A DNA stretch of 64,000 nucleotides from Roseiarcus sp963813195 (GTDB lineage Bacteria > Pseudomonadota > Alphaproteobacteria > Rhizobiales > Beijerinckiaceae): positions 1 to 64,000 of the forward strand of contig CAWEYC010000016.1 of the NCBI GenBank assembly GCA_963813195.1, written 5' to 3'. Position 1 is the first letter of the stretch, and every line of letters begins with the position of its first letter. Shown one piece after another: positions 37,008 through 44,949 of the stretch. A program made the position numbers and the translations under genes. The notes beneath the pieces are model-generated. The model was not told where the DNA came from, made no database searches, and saw only the letters and a program-made list of their open reading frames with translations.

Positions 37008-37453
37008 CGGGCGCTCTCCCAAAGTTCGGCGTCGCGAGCCAGCCGGGACTTGGCGGCGATCGCGGCGACGTGCTCGACAATCTCTTCGCGCGAGGCGCCG
37101 GGACCGAAAATCGCGCTGACGCCCGCTTGCAACAGCGCCGGGCGTTCATCGTCCGGCACGATCCCGCCAACCACGAGGGCGATATGGCCGAGACCGGCGG
37201 CGCGAAGCGCGTTGATCAGTTTGGGGACGATCAGATGATCGGTGGCCAGCGAGCTCACGCCGATCGCGTCGACGTCTTCCTCGGTCGCCAGTTTCACCAC
37301 CGCCTCGATCGACTGCCAGGGCGGGGTGTAGATCACGTCCATGCCGGCGTCGCGCAGGAAGGCGGCGACGATGCGGCTGCCCCGATCATGCCCGTCGAGG
37401 CCGATTTTGGTTACGAGCACCCGCGCGGGTGGATCGAGCCGCGGCGTCGTCAT
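37004..37453 (-). CDS. B12-binding small subunit of the acyl-CoA mutase
   Basis: A 149-residue cobalamin-binding domain. It has RVLVTKIGLDGHDRGSRIVA with the lower-ligand motif DxHxxG (Asp-Gly-His-Asp-Arg-Gly), then DVDAIGVSSLATDHLIVPKL and ALVVGGIVPDDERPALLQAG. It supplies the His that coordinates cobalt. Overlaps of 4 bases with the TetR gene before it and the large subunit gene after it show a tight operon. Confidence 0.92.
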   Translation of the reverse strand: MTTPRLDPPARVLVTKIGLDGHDRGSRIVAAFLRDAGMDVIYTPPWQSIEAVVKLATEEDVDAIGVSSLATDHLIVPKLINALRAAGLGHIALVVGGIVPDDERPALLQAGVSAIFGPGASREEIVEHVAAIAAKSRLARDAELWESAR

Positions 37454-38049
37454 TTGCGCCGCCTCGCGGAGCTGCCCTCCGCCAAGGAGCGCAAGGGCGC
37501 CAACAATTCCCTGGCGAGAGCGGGTATCGACAGACCGCTCGGCCGATACCAGACCGGCGTCCAGTTGATGGCGCCGAGAATGAAAAGACGGGCGAGTTTG
37601 GGATCGCGATCCTCGGGCAATTCAATCTCGGAAAACAGCGCGCGGAATCGAGCCTCATAGCGGTCGCGCAATTTCGTCAGTTCCGACGTAATCTCCGGCA
37701 CGTCGCCGGGTAGGATTCGAATGATGACACGGGCATAGGCGCTCGCGTCGAGGATGGATTCGAGGTGGGCCGCCACCGCCAATTCGAGACGATCCCACGG
37801 CGCCTGCTGCTCCGTCACCGCCGCCTCGATGCGATCGAGAATGCGTTGCACGCCCTCCTCGTAGACGGCGAGCAGCAACGCTTGCTTGTTGGGCACGTGG
37901 AAATAGATAGCGCCCGGCGTCATCGCCGTCGCCGCGGCGAGTTCGCGAATGGTCGTCGCGTGATAGCCTTGCTCCGCGAACTTCGCGGCCGCCGAGTCGA
38001 GAAGAGCCTGCCAGCGATTGGATTGCCGTTTAGCCTCGGTCGCTGCCAA
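37450..38049 (-). CDS. TetR-family regulator of the mutase operon
   Basis: A 199-residue protein, start TTG 38049. The helix-turn-helix is TTIRELAAATAMTPGAIYFH following FAEQGYHA. The C-terminal part is a helical ligand domain, perhaps for an acyl-CoA. It is the first gene of the mutase operon and diverges from a thioesterase gene, with a palindromic site in the shared promoter (38070-38091), so autoregulation is likely. Confidence 0.9.
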   Translation of the reverse strand: MAATEAKRQSNRWQALLDSAAAKFAEQGYHATTIRELAAATAMTPGAIYFHVPNKQALLLAVYEEGVQRILDRIEAAVTEQQAPWDRLELAVAAHLESILDASAYARVIIRILPGDVPEITSELTKLRDRYEARFRALFSEIELPEDRDPKLARLFILGAINWTPVWYRPSGLSIPALARELLAPLRSLAEGSSARRRK

Positions 38050-38069
38050 TCGTAAAACCCCACCTGCTA

Positions 38070-38091
38070 GCTAACTAATCGATTGTTTAGC
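38070..38091. promoter_or_regulatory. Imperfect 22-bp palindrome, candidate TetR operator
   Basis: The outer arms GCTAA and TTAGC and the core AATCGATT are symmetric; 18 of 22 positions obey the symmetry. It lies 20 bases upstream of the TetR gene start and about 80 before the thioesterase start. A related half appears at 38713-38728. Confidence 0.6.
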
Positions 38092-38167
38092 ACGCGATCC
38101 CATGCATAATCAAGCGCGCCCTCGTGGAGGGGCGCGCCGCGCCGCGCTTTCTCCAGGGGAAGAGCCG

Positions 38168-38707
38168 ATGCCGAAGCCGAAACACCCTCCGTCCTCCGCC
38201 GCGCCGGCCGCCGTCGCGCTCGCGCGAGCCTGCGCGCAGAGAATGCTGCGAGGGGACCGGATCAGTCGCGCCTTCGGCGTTGAACTGGTCGACGCCGCGG
38301 CCGGACGCGCCGCGCTGACGATGGCGATCCGGGAGGACATGCTCAACGCTTTCGGCACATGCCATGGCGGCGTCCTGTTCACGCTCGCGGACACCGCGCT
38401 CTCTTGCGCATGCAACAGCCACAACGAGCGCTCGGTCGCCCATCACTGCTCCGTCATTTACCTGCGGCCCGGAAACCCAGGGGAGCGGCTGACCGCGACG
38501 GCGGTCGAGCGCAGCAAGGTTGGGCGCGTCGGAATTTACGACGTCAGCGTCAAGGACTCCCACGGCGCAACCGTCGCGGAGTTCCTCGGGCACGCCCGCA
38601 CCATCGGCGGACCGGTGATCGACAGCGCCGAAACAGGCGGTAGCGGGCTCGAATCGGACGCCGCGCCGGGGACCTTGGTCGTTAACGCTCGCCCGGACCC
38701 AACTTGA
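38168..38707 (+). CDS. PaaI-type hotdog-fold acyl-CoA thioesterase
   Basis: About 179 residues from ATG 38168 (AGGGGAAG upstream). It is a hotdog thioesterase with AFGTCHGGVLFTLADTALSC near residue 65, the PaaI motif with its catalytic region, then HHCSVIYLRPGNPGERLTAT and GRVGIYDVSVKD. It would hydrolyse a CoA thioester and may recycle CoA from dead-end intermediates. It precedes the PaaK-like ligase by 72 bases. Confidence 0.87.
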   Translation: MPKPKHPPSSAAPAAVALARACAQRMLRGDRISRAFGVELVDAAAGRAALTMAIREDMLNAFGTCHGGVLFTLADTALSCACNSHNERSVAHHCSVIYLRPGNPGERLTATAVERSKVGRVGIYDVSVKDSHGATVAEFLGHARTIGGPVIDSAETGGSGLESDAAPGTLVVNARPDPT

Positions 38708-38712
38708 TAAGT

Positions 38713-38728
38713 GATCGTTTGTTTAGTA
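38713..38728. promoter_or_regulatory. Second TetR-like half-site before the ligase gene
   Basis: GATCGTTTGTTTAGTA resembles the right half of the operator at 38070-38091 (ATCG-TTGTTTAG shared). It lies between the thioesterase stop and the ligase start. Confidence 0.4.
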
Positions 38729-38779
38729 GATTGGAAACAACAAGCCCGCGCAACGCTCGCCGCGGAGGGGAGGATCGTC

Positions 38780-40141
38780 ATGTCCGACGACGCTTTTTGG
38801 GACCGCGCGAAAGAGACCCGTTCGCGCTCCGAACGGGAAGCTGAGATTCTCGCGTGTCTGCAGCGCCAGTTGCATTACGTGTACGAGGCGCTCCCCTTCT
38901 ATCGTCGACATTACGACAAGCAGGGGTTCAAGCCGGAGCACGTCAAGACTCTCGAAGACTTCACGAAGCGCGTGCCGGTCATCACGAAGCCGATGTTGCG
39001 CGACGATCAAGCCGCCCACGGGCCGTTCGGCCAATATCTCGGCGCGGATCTCAAGGACATTGCGCGCGTCCACGGCTCGTCGGGGACCAGCGGCAAGCCG
39101 ACGCTCTACGCGTTTTCGAAGGCGGATTGGGATTACATCGCCGACGTCATGGCGCAGGGTCTCCATACCTGCGGCGTGCGCCGGGGCGATGTCGTACAAC
39201 TCGCCACCGTCTTCAGTCTGTTCATGGGCGGATGGGGCGCGCTGCTTGGCGTCGAGCGATTGGGCGCGACCGCGTTCCCGCTCGGCGCCGGAGAGACCGA
39301 ACGACAGCTCGAACTGATGCACCGCATCGGCTCGACGGTGCTGATCACGACGCCGACCTATGCGCTGCACATGCTGGAGACCGCGCGCGGGATGGGTTAC
39401 GACACTGCGGCGTCGCCGCTCCGCCTCGGCATTTTCATTGGCGAGCCCGGTTCATCGATCCCCGGCACGCGCCAGGCGCTCGAACAGGGTTGGGGCATCG
39501 AGGTGCGCGACATGGCGACGACGTCGGAAATGACGCCATGGGCCACCAACGCCGAATGCGAGGCGGGCCACGGCGTGCATGTCATCCAGGATGAAGTCTG
39601 GACCGAGATCGTCGCCAAGGACGACGCCAATCGTCTGATGCCCGACGGCGAGAGCGGCGCCATCGTCTACACGCATCTGAAGCGCAAATCGCAGCCGATG
39701 ATCCGCTTTTATGCGGGCGACGAATCCCACATGACCTATGAGCCCTGCTCTTGCGGGCGCACCTATCCTCGCCTGCCAGCGGGGGTTTATGGCCGTCTCG
39801 ACGATATGCTGCTCATCCGAGGCGCGAATGTCTATCCCAGCCAGGTTCAACGTTCGTTGTTGGAAGTCCCCGGGACCGGCGTCGAATTCAAGATCGTGCT
39901 CGAGAAAAAGGGCGCGCTCGATCACGCCACGGTTCTCGTCGAACGCGATCCCAGCCTCGCGCCTGATGACATCGAGAATTTCTCGGCGGAGCTCAAGGAT
40001 CGCATTCGCCGGAAACTGAAAAACGACACCGCCGTCAACTTCGAAGTCGATATCCTCCCGCCCAACACGCTCGAACGGGCCCTTTCCAAAGCGAAGAGGG
40101 TCGATGATCGACGGCCCAAATATCGTCCCGAAGCGGGTTGA
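38780..40141 (+). CDS. Phenylacetate-CoA ligase-like (PaaK family) acyl-CoA ligase
   Basis: A 453-residue AMP-forming ligase. GGGGAGGA precedes ATG 38780. Motifs: N-terminal AFWDRAKETRSRSEREAEI with LPFYRRHYDKQGF, ATP-binding HGSSGTSGKPTLYAFS, TTSEMTPWATNAECEAGHGV, RFYAGDESHMTYEPCSCGR and the hinge GRLDDMLLIRGANVYPSQVQ. Members activate phenylacetate, benzoate-type and other organic acids. Paired with a mutase and TetR gene, it is likely to activate the acid whose CoA ester the mutase rearranges; 2-hydroxyisobutyryl-CoA pathways are a precedent for this pairing. Confidence 0.85.
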   Translation: MSDDAFWDRAKETRSRSEREAEILACLQRQLHYVYEALPFYRRHYDKQGFKPEHVKTLEDFTKRVPVITKPMLRDDQAAHGPFGQYLGADLKDIARVHGSSGTSGKPTLYAFSKADWDYIADVMAQGLHTCGVRRGDVVQLATVFSLFMGGWGALLGVERLGATAFPLGAGETERQLELMHRIGSTVLITTPTYALHMLETARGMGYDTAASPLRLGIFIGEPGSSIPGTRQALEQGWGIEVRDMATTSEMTPWATNAECEAGHGVHVIQDEVWTEIVAKDDANRLMPDGESGAIVYTHLKRKSQPMIRFYAGDESHMTYEPCSCGRTYPRLPAGVYGRLDDMLLIRGANVYPSQVQRSLLEVPGTGVEFKIVLEKKGALDHATVLVERDPSLAPDDIENFSAELKDRIRRKLKNDTAVNFEVDILPPNTLERALSKAKRVDDRRPKYRPEAG

Positions 40142-40257
40142 CCGACCGCATTCTCTAGGCGGTCCGCGCGCCGGCCGGAGATCATACAGCAGGCGATTTG
40201 GCTCTATCTTCGGTGCACGCCGAGCGTTCGCGACGTCGAGGATTTGCTCGCCGAGCA

Positions 40258-41205
40258 TCAGCGAGCCTTTCGGAAGTTCGCCAGCGCCAGCGCAAGCACG
40301 ATGATGCCGCCCTGGAGGACGAAGCGGACGCCGACCGGCAGCGACAGAAGGTAAAGAAGGCTTTGCAACAGGAACAGGATCAGCGTTCCCGCCATGGCCC
40401 CCAACGGCAGCATGACGCCCCCCGAGAAGGCGGCGCCGCCGATGACGATCGCAGCGATCGAATCCGGAGTGGCGCTGTCGCCGACGCCGATCGAGGCCAT
40501 GCCGGTGATGGCGGAGAGCATGACGCCGCCAAGGGTCGCGAGCAAGGCGCTCAGCACAAACGTGAGAACGCTCAGAGCCTCGACCGGGACGCCGAGATGT
40601 CGAGCCGCCATCGGGTTCGAGCCGGCCAGCAGCATCTTGCGTCCGAGCAGAGTGAGATGGGCCAGCGCGAAGACGGACGCCGCGACGGCCAGCCAGATGA
40701 TCGCGGAGATCGGCATCGGGCCGATCCAGCCCTCCGTGATGACCCGGAAGCCCGACGGCACTCCGCCGCGCGGCGAGCCGCCAGTATAGAGCAGCATCCC
40801 CCCGGACAAGACGAGAGACATCGCGAGGGTGGCGAGGAAGGCCGGTATGCGCAGGAGGGTGACGAGCAACCCGTTCGCAGCGCCGATCGCCGCGCCGATC
40901 GTGGCGGTGGCCAGCAGCGCCGCCCACACCCGATCGGGATCATTGGCGAAGATCGAGGACAAGACGATGTTGGCGACCGAGGCCGTCGCGCCCACTGACA
41001 GATCGAGACGCCCGGTCATGAGTATCAGGGCCTGGCCGAGCGCGATGACGCCGAGCGGCGCGGCCTGTCGCACGTTGTCGAGCACCAGGCGCGACGAGAA
41101 CGAGCCGGACGCGGCGGTCAACGCTACTGCGAGCGCCACAGCGAGCGCGACCGCCCGAAGGCCGGTGGAGGACGGCCGGACTTGGATTAAGAGGGCCCGC
41201 ATCAT
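40258..41205 (-). CDS. Ribose-type ABC transporter permease
   Basis: A 315-residue RbsC-like permease with about nine helices. Marks include LILMTGRLDLSVGATASVAN, AIGAANGLLVTLLRIPAFLA and GRKMLLAGSNPMAARHLGVP. The start overlaps (ATGA) the stop of a permease remnant just upstream. No binding protein or ATPase gene is adjacent. It may be a leftover of a deleted operon, or may use the components of another system, such as the one at 62-64 kb. Confidence 0.88.
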   Translation of the reverse strand: MMRALLIQVRPSSTGLRAVALAVALAVALTAASGSFSSRLVLDNVRQAAPLGVIALGQALILMTGRLDLSVGATASVANIVLSSIFANDPDRVWAALLATATIGAAIGAANGLLVTLLRIPAFLATLAMSLVLSGGMLLYTGGSPRGGVPSGFRVITEGWIGPMPISAIIWLAVAASVFALAHLTLLGRKMLLAGSNPMAARHLGVPVEALSVLTFVLSALLATLGGVMLSAITGMASIGVGDSATPDSIAAIVIGGAAFSGGVMLPLGAMAGTLILFLLQSLLYLLSLPVGVRFVLQGGIIVLALALANFRKAR

Positions 41206-41340
41206 CGCTCCTCGCCCGTCTTCGATCGCCGCAAGAACACGACGAGCGCGGCGACGACGACCAGTCCTTTGACGATCGACTGCATGTCGGTTCGCAGGCC
41301 CAGCAGATTGATGGCGTTGTCGCCGTCAGCGCGAGTGAAC
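41202..41340 (-). pseudogene. C-terminal remnant of a second ribose-type permease
   Basis: Only the last about 45 residues remain: DNAINLLGLRTDMQSIVKGL and VVVAALVVFLRRSKTGEER, the usual end of RbsC-like permeases. No upstream membrane helices follow. The rest was lost, together with any ATPase and binding protein genes. Confidence 0.6.
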
Positions 41341-41516
41341 GTCAAGTTCGACCTCGACGCCGCGACCAGGGAGGGGTGAAGCAACGAGATATTGGGGCTT
41401 CCGCCCGTATGCGCCCGTCACGCAGGCGGCAAAGGCGGTCCGGCGGGCCTCCAGATCGGTGGAGGAGACGAACTACGGCTCGACCGGCGTCGCGCCGCCG
41501 GCTGCGCTATCGATGA

Positions 41517-42200
41517 TCACGCGGAGCCATTGGCGGCGAACAAGTTGCGACTGACGGTGTCTAGATGAGCGCGCATGGCGATCGACGCCGCTTCCGCATC
41601 GCGCCGCATCAAAGCTTCGAAGATCGTCTTGTGTTCCTCGCGATAGACGAGGCGTCTCTCCGGACTGAAAGAACGCCGCTTGATGTCGCGCCACAGATCC
41701 TGGTTGCGGATGAGCCTCAAGATTTCATGGAGATGAATGAGGAGTTCGTTTCGCGAGCCGGCGAAAATCCGCTGATGCAGTTCGGCGTCCCAATGTTCGA
41801 ACGTCTCCATCTCGACCGCGTCCGCCGACGCGGTGTGGGCGGCCGCGATTTCGTTGAGGTCGCGGACGCTCGCGTTCGTCGCTGCGAGCGCGGCGGCTCG
41901 CGGCTCGAGTATCTGGCGCACCACCATCATGTCGATCGGGCTCACCCCGGTCAGATTATGAATGATGTTCGTGAAATCGCTGCGGTTGTCTTGACGCAGA
42001 AAAGTCCCGCGCCCGACCTGGCGCATCACCGAGCCGTCGGCGGCGATTTTGTCGATCGCGCTCCGGACCGTATTGCGCGCGACTTTATACTCCGCCGCCA
42101 GATCGCGCTCGTTCGGCAATCGATGCGTGGCGCTCCACTCGCCGGAATCAATCCGCTGTCGAAGCGAATGGGCCAATTCGGCGGCTACCGTCTTGGGCAT
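41517..42200 (-). CDS. GntR-family (FadR-type) regulator
   Basis: A 227-residue protein; ATG 42200 gives the correct family N-terminus. The winged helix reads LPNERDLAAEYKVARNTVRS and GSVMRQVGRGTFLR. The FCD ligand domain has VVRQILEPRAAALAATNAS, His in FEHWDAELHQRIFAGSRNEL and EEHKTIFEALMRRDAEAASI, metal-binding histidines as expected. It probably controls the neighbouring operons. The TGAACCA boxes in the adjoining gap are candidate sites. Confidence 0.9.
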   Translation of the reverse strand: MPKTVAAELAHSLRQRIDSGEWSATHRLPNERDLAAEYKVARNTVRSAIDKIAADGSVMRQVGRGTFLRQDNRSDFTNIIHNLTGVSPIDMMVVRQILEPRAAALAATNASVRDLNEIAAAHTASADAVEMETFEHWDAELHQRIFAGSRNELLIHLHEILRLIRNQDLWRDIKRRSFSPERRLVYREEHKTIFEALMRRDAEAASIAMRAHLDTVSRNLFAANGSA

Positions 42201-42601
42201 GAGTTGACACCGGTGTGAACCAATATTGAACCATTTAGCAGGCGTTTCGTCGCCTGTCGAGCCATTCGGGACAATTCCCCGGCGGCAAAAGTGGCTTATG
42301 TGACAAACGGATGGGCGTGGAACTAAAATGGCGTTCGCAGGGCGGTCGGGCAACTGCCGCGCGGGCGGAGGGCGCTTTGGATAGCTGGTCCGCTCGACGG
42401 CCAAACCGGCGTCGGATATTTTGAACCATTGCAGGACCATCTAGGATCGGACTTCGATCGCGAACGTCCATTTTTTCCGCGATATCGCCATATATTGCTT
42501 GTCAATTCGACATACGATCGCTAACGTGCGCAAAGTGAACCATGTGGGTGAGAATGGATCACTAAAAGTCATAATTGGCGCAAAAAAGGGAGGAAGACGT
42601 G
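42201..42601. promoter_or_regulatory. Divergent promoter region with palindrome and TGAACCA boxes
   Basis: No gene is present. A perfect palindrome ACACCGGTGT lies at 42207-42216, directly before the FadR-type start. TGAACCA boxes occur at 42216-42223, 42227-42234, 42422-42429 and 42536-42543. A GGGAGGA site near 42589 serves the next plus-strand gene. These are candidate operators for the FadR-type regulator. Confidence 0.45.
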
Positions 42602-43068
42602 ATGAAAGGATATCTGTCGCTCTCAATTATCGCCGGCTTTCTGGGGGAGCCTGCGCGACGGCCGCCGATATGAAGCTGCCGGAAATAAAAGCGCAGCCGA
42701 GCGCCCAAGCGGTTCTGGACGAACACCTCGACGCGCTGAACAAGTGCGACTGGAACAGAATCGTCGCGCAATATCCCGAGGACGCCCAAATCAATCTGCC
42801 GGGCGGATCGATCGTCAAGGGGCGGGCGGCGATCGGCGAACTCTTCGCCGGGCTCTGCAAGGACCCGAAAGACGGGGGTCTGAACGGCATTCATTTTGCC
42901 GTCGAAAGCAGCACGACGGTCGGGAACACGTTCGCGGCCCAGTGGGTTGCGACCGCGCCTTTCCTGGCTGAGCCGTACAAGGGGTCCGACGCCTACATCA
43001 CCAAGGACGGATTGATGCAAGCGATGGTCACCACCTTCGACGGCAGCGCTCTGAAGCTGAAGAAGTAG
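42602..43068 (+). pseudogene. Exported SnoaL/NTF2-like protein, frameshift in the signal peptide
   Basis: The strong GGGAGGA site points to ATG 42602, which starts MKGYLSLSIIAGFLG and then runs out of frame to a stop. Adding one G to the five-G run at 42643-42647 restores a signal peptide ending GACATAADM, and the protein then continues for about 155 residues. The NTF2-like body has VLDEHLDALNKCDWNRIVAQ and INLPGGSIVKGRAAIGELFA. As given, translation could instead start at ATG 42670, making a cytoplasmic form. It precedes the long catabolic operon. Confidence 0.7.
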
Positions 43069-43081
43069 GCCTGAAAAATTG

Positions 43082-43102
43082 GCGCGCCGCTCGGCGGCGC
43101 GC
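43082..43102 (+). terminator. GC-rich hairpin after the SnoaL-like gene
   Basis: GCGCGCCGC (43082-43090) pairs with GCGGCGCGC (43094-43102) around a 3-base loop, 14 bases after the stop. There is no T-run. It separates this gene from the operon that starts at 43235. Confidence 0.4.
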
Positions 43103-43234
43103 TGACGCGCGGCCCTGTCAACGCCGCGCGGTCTGTTACCGAAAGGCGACGCATTTCAAACGAGCGCGACAAATGCGCTTGTGCTTAGATCCGACTTGAA
43201 ACTCAATGGCGCAAACAGCGGGAGGTCGAGAGAC

Positions 43235-44107
43235 GTGAAGATTGCGACTTACCGGGTCGGGGGCGAGCGTCGCGTCGGCCTCATCGACCAGCGACAGCAG
43301 ACTGTGGCGCCGTTTGATATCCCGGAAGCGGACGCGGCTTACGGCGCGCTCGCGCTGATCGATCGGCCGACGTTGCCGCGGGCGCTCTCCGCGATGCCGC
43401 TGAGGGAAGTGATTCTGGAAGCGCCGATTCCACGCCCCCGCCGCAACATCTTTTGCGTCGGCAAGAACTATCACGAGCACGCTCATGAATTCGCGACCAG
43501 CGGTTTTGATTCCAGCGCCGTGTCGGGCGCCGTGCCGAAGCATCCCATCATCTTTTCCAAGGTTCCCGAAAGCGTCATCGCGCATCGCGAGCCGGTCTTG
43601 ATCGACGGCGAGGTCTCGCAGGCGATCGACTACGAAGCCGAGCTTGGGGTCATCATCGGCAAGGGCGGTCGCGCCATCAAGGCGGCGGACGCGCTCGATC
43701 ACGTCTGGGGCTACACCATCATAAACGACGTGACCGCCCGCGATCTGCAGGGACGCTACAGCCAGTGGCTCATCGGCAAGTCGCAGGACACATTCTGTCC
43801 CATGGGGCCGTGGGCCGTGACCCGGGACGAGATTGATCTCCGGGATACGAAGATCCAATGCTGGATCAACGGAGAGCTGCGCCAGGACGCCAATACGCGC
43901 GATCTCATCTTCGATGTTCCGACCATCATCGAAACGATCTCCGCCGGCGTGACGCTGAGGCCCGGCGACATCATCGCTTCGGGGACCCCCGCGGGCGTCG
44001 GGATCGGCTTCAAGCCGCCGAAATATCTTGTCCCGGGCGACGTCGCCCGCATCGATATCGCCGGCATCGGCGTCCTTGAAAATCCGTTCCAGGAGTACCG
44101 CGCGTGA
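43235..44107 (+). CDS. Fumarylacetoacetate hydrolase (FAH) family protein
   Basis: A 290-residue protein; GTG 43235 is chosen because GGGAGG precedes it by nine bases. The FAH domain has FCVGKNYHEHAHEF, the metal-binding Glu motif in IDYEAELGVIIGKGGR, TIINDVTARDLQ, TFCPMGPW and IIASGTPAGVGIG. Members hydrolyse, decarboxylate or isomerise 2-oxo acids and acylpyruvates, often at the end of ring-cleavage or sugar-acid paths. It is first in an 11-gene plus-strand operon and overlaps the next gene by GTGA. Confidence 0.9.
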   Translation: MKIATYRVGGERRVGLIDQRQQTVAPFDIPEADAAYGALALIDRPTLPRALSAMPLREVILEAPIPRPRRNIFCVGKNYHEHAHEFATSGFDSSAVSGAVPKHPIIFSKVPESVIAHREPVLIDGEVSQAIDYEAELGVIIGKGGRAIKAADALDHVWGYTIINDVTARDLQGRYSQWLIGKSQDTFCPMGPWAVTRDEIDLRDTKIQCWINGELRQDANTRDLIFDVPTIIETISAGVTLRPGDIIASGTPAGVGIGFKPPKYLVPGDVARIDIAGIGVLENPFQEYRA

Positions 44108-44886
44108 CGGGCGCGGCGGTCGGCAGGACCATGATCGAAATCGACGGCGCAGGGCCGGCTATCGTCTTCGTGCATGGTCTTGGCGGCGACTCGAATTCGT
44201 TCCAGATGCTCTTGGGCGCTCTCGGAGAATTTCGCTGCGTGCGCCTGGATCTGCCGGGTTCGGGCCGTTCGGCGCGGCCTTTCCAGGCGCTGACGATGGA
44301 CCTCTTCGTCGAGACCGTCTGCGAGGTCGTCGAGAAGGTCGGCGGCGGTCCGGCGCACCTCGTCGGCCATTCCATGGGCACGTTGGTCTGCCTGCGCCTC
44401 GCGACGCGGAAGCCGGAACTCGTCAAGAGCCTGGCGTTGTTCGGCCCCATCGTGGAGCCCTCGGAAACGGCGCGTCAGCGGCTCAAGGAGCGCGCCCGCA
44501 TCGCGCGTCAGGATGGCATGATCGGCATCGCCGACGCGGTCTCCTCTGGCGGCGTCGCGTCGACGTCGAAAAACGCCAACGCGCTGCTCGGACCTTTCCT
44601 GCGCGAGAGCCACATGCGGCAAGACCCGGAGGGATTCGCCCAGACCTGCGAAGCGCTGGCTACAGCCGAGGGGGCGGATCTGCGCTTTCTGCGTTGCCCG
44701 ACCTTGGTCGTGACGGGCGATGAAGACGCCATTGCGCCGCCGAGCGTGGCGCAGGCTCTTGCCGATAAAGTCAAGGGGACTAAGGTCAAGGTGCTGGAGC
44801 ACTGCGGGCATTGGACGCCTTTCGAGCGTCCGCAAGACTGCGCAAGGCTCTTGTCGGAACATATACGGGCGCACGAAACGGCCTGA
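44104..44886 (+). CDS. Alpha/beta hydrolase, enol-lactonase-like
   Basis: A 260-residue alpha/beta hydrolase. Oxyanion region IVFVHGLGGDSNSF, nucleophile Ser in LVGHSMGTLV near residue 98, acid Asp in VVTGDEDAIAP near 205 and His in LEHCGHWTPFERP near 240. This pattern resembles 3-oxoadipate enol-lactonases and carboxylesterases. Start GTG 44104 overlaps the FAH stop. Within the operon it probably opens a lactone or ester. The sharp substrate is unknown. Confidence 0.88.
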   Translation: MTGAAVGRTMIEIDGAGPAIVFVHGLGGDSNSFQMLLGALGEFRCVRLDLPGSGRSARPFQALTMDLFVETVCEVVEKVGGGPAHLVGHSMGTLVCLRLATRKPELVKSLALFGPIVEPSETARQRLKERARIARQDGMIGIADAVSSGGVASTSKNANALLGPFLRESHMRQDPEGFAQTCEALATAEGADLRFLRCPTLVVTGDEDAIAPPSVAQALADKVKGTKVKVLEHCGHWTPFERPQDCARLLSEHIRAHETA

Positions 44887-44949
44887 CCGAGCGTGCGCAA
44901 AGGCCGATCCGCGAAACGGAGATCGGCCGGACTATGAGGAGGAGCGACA

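Noticed and set aside
41385..41516. Possible coding remnant between the permease stub and the FadR-type gene
   Set aside because: A plus-strand stretch reads like a protein tail, but no family could be named and no start is present.
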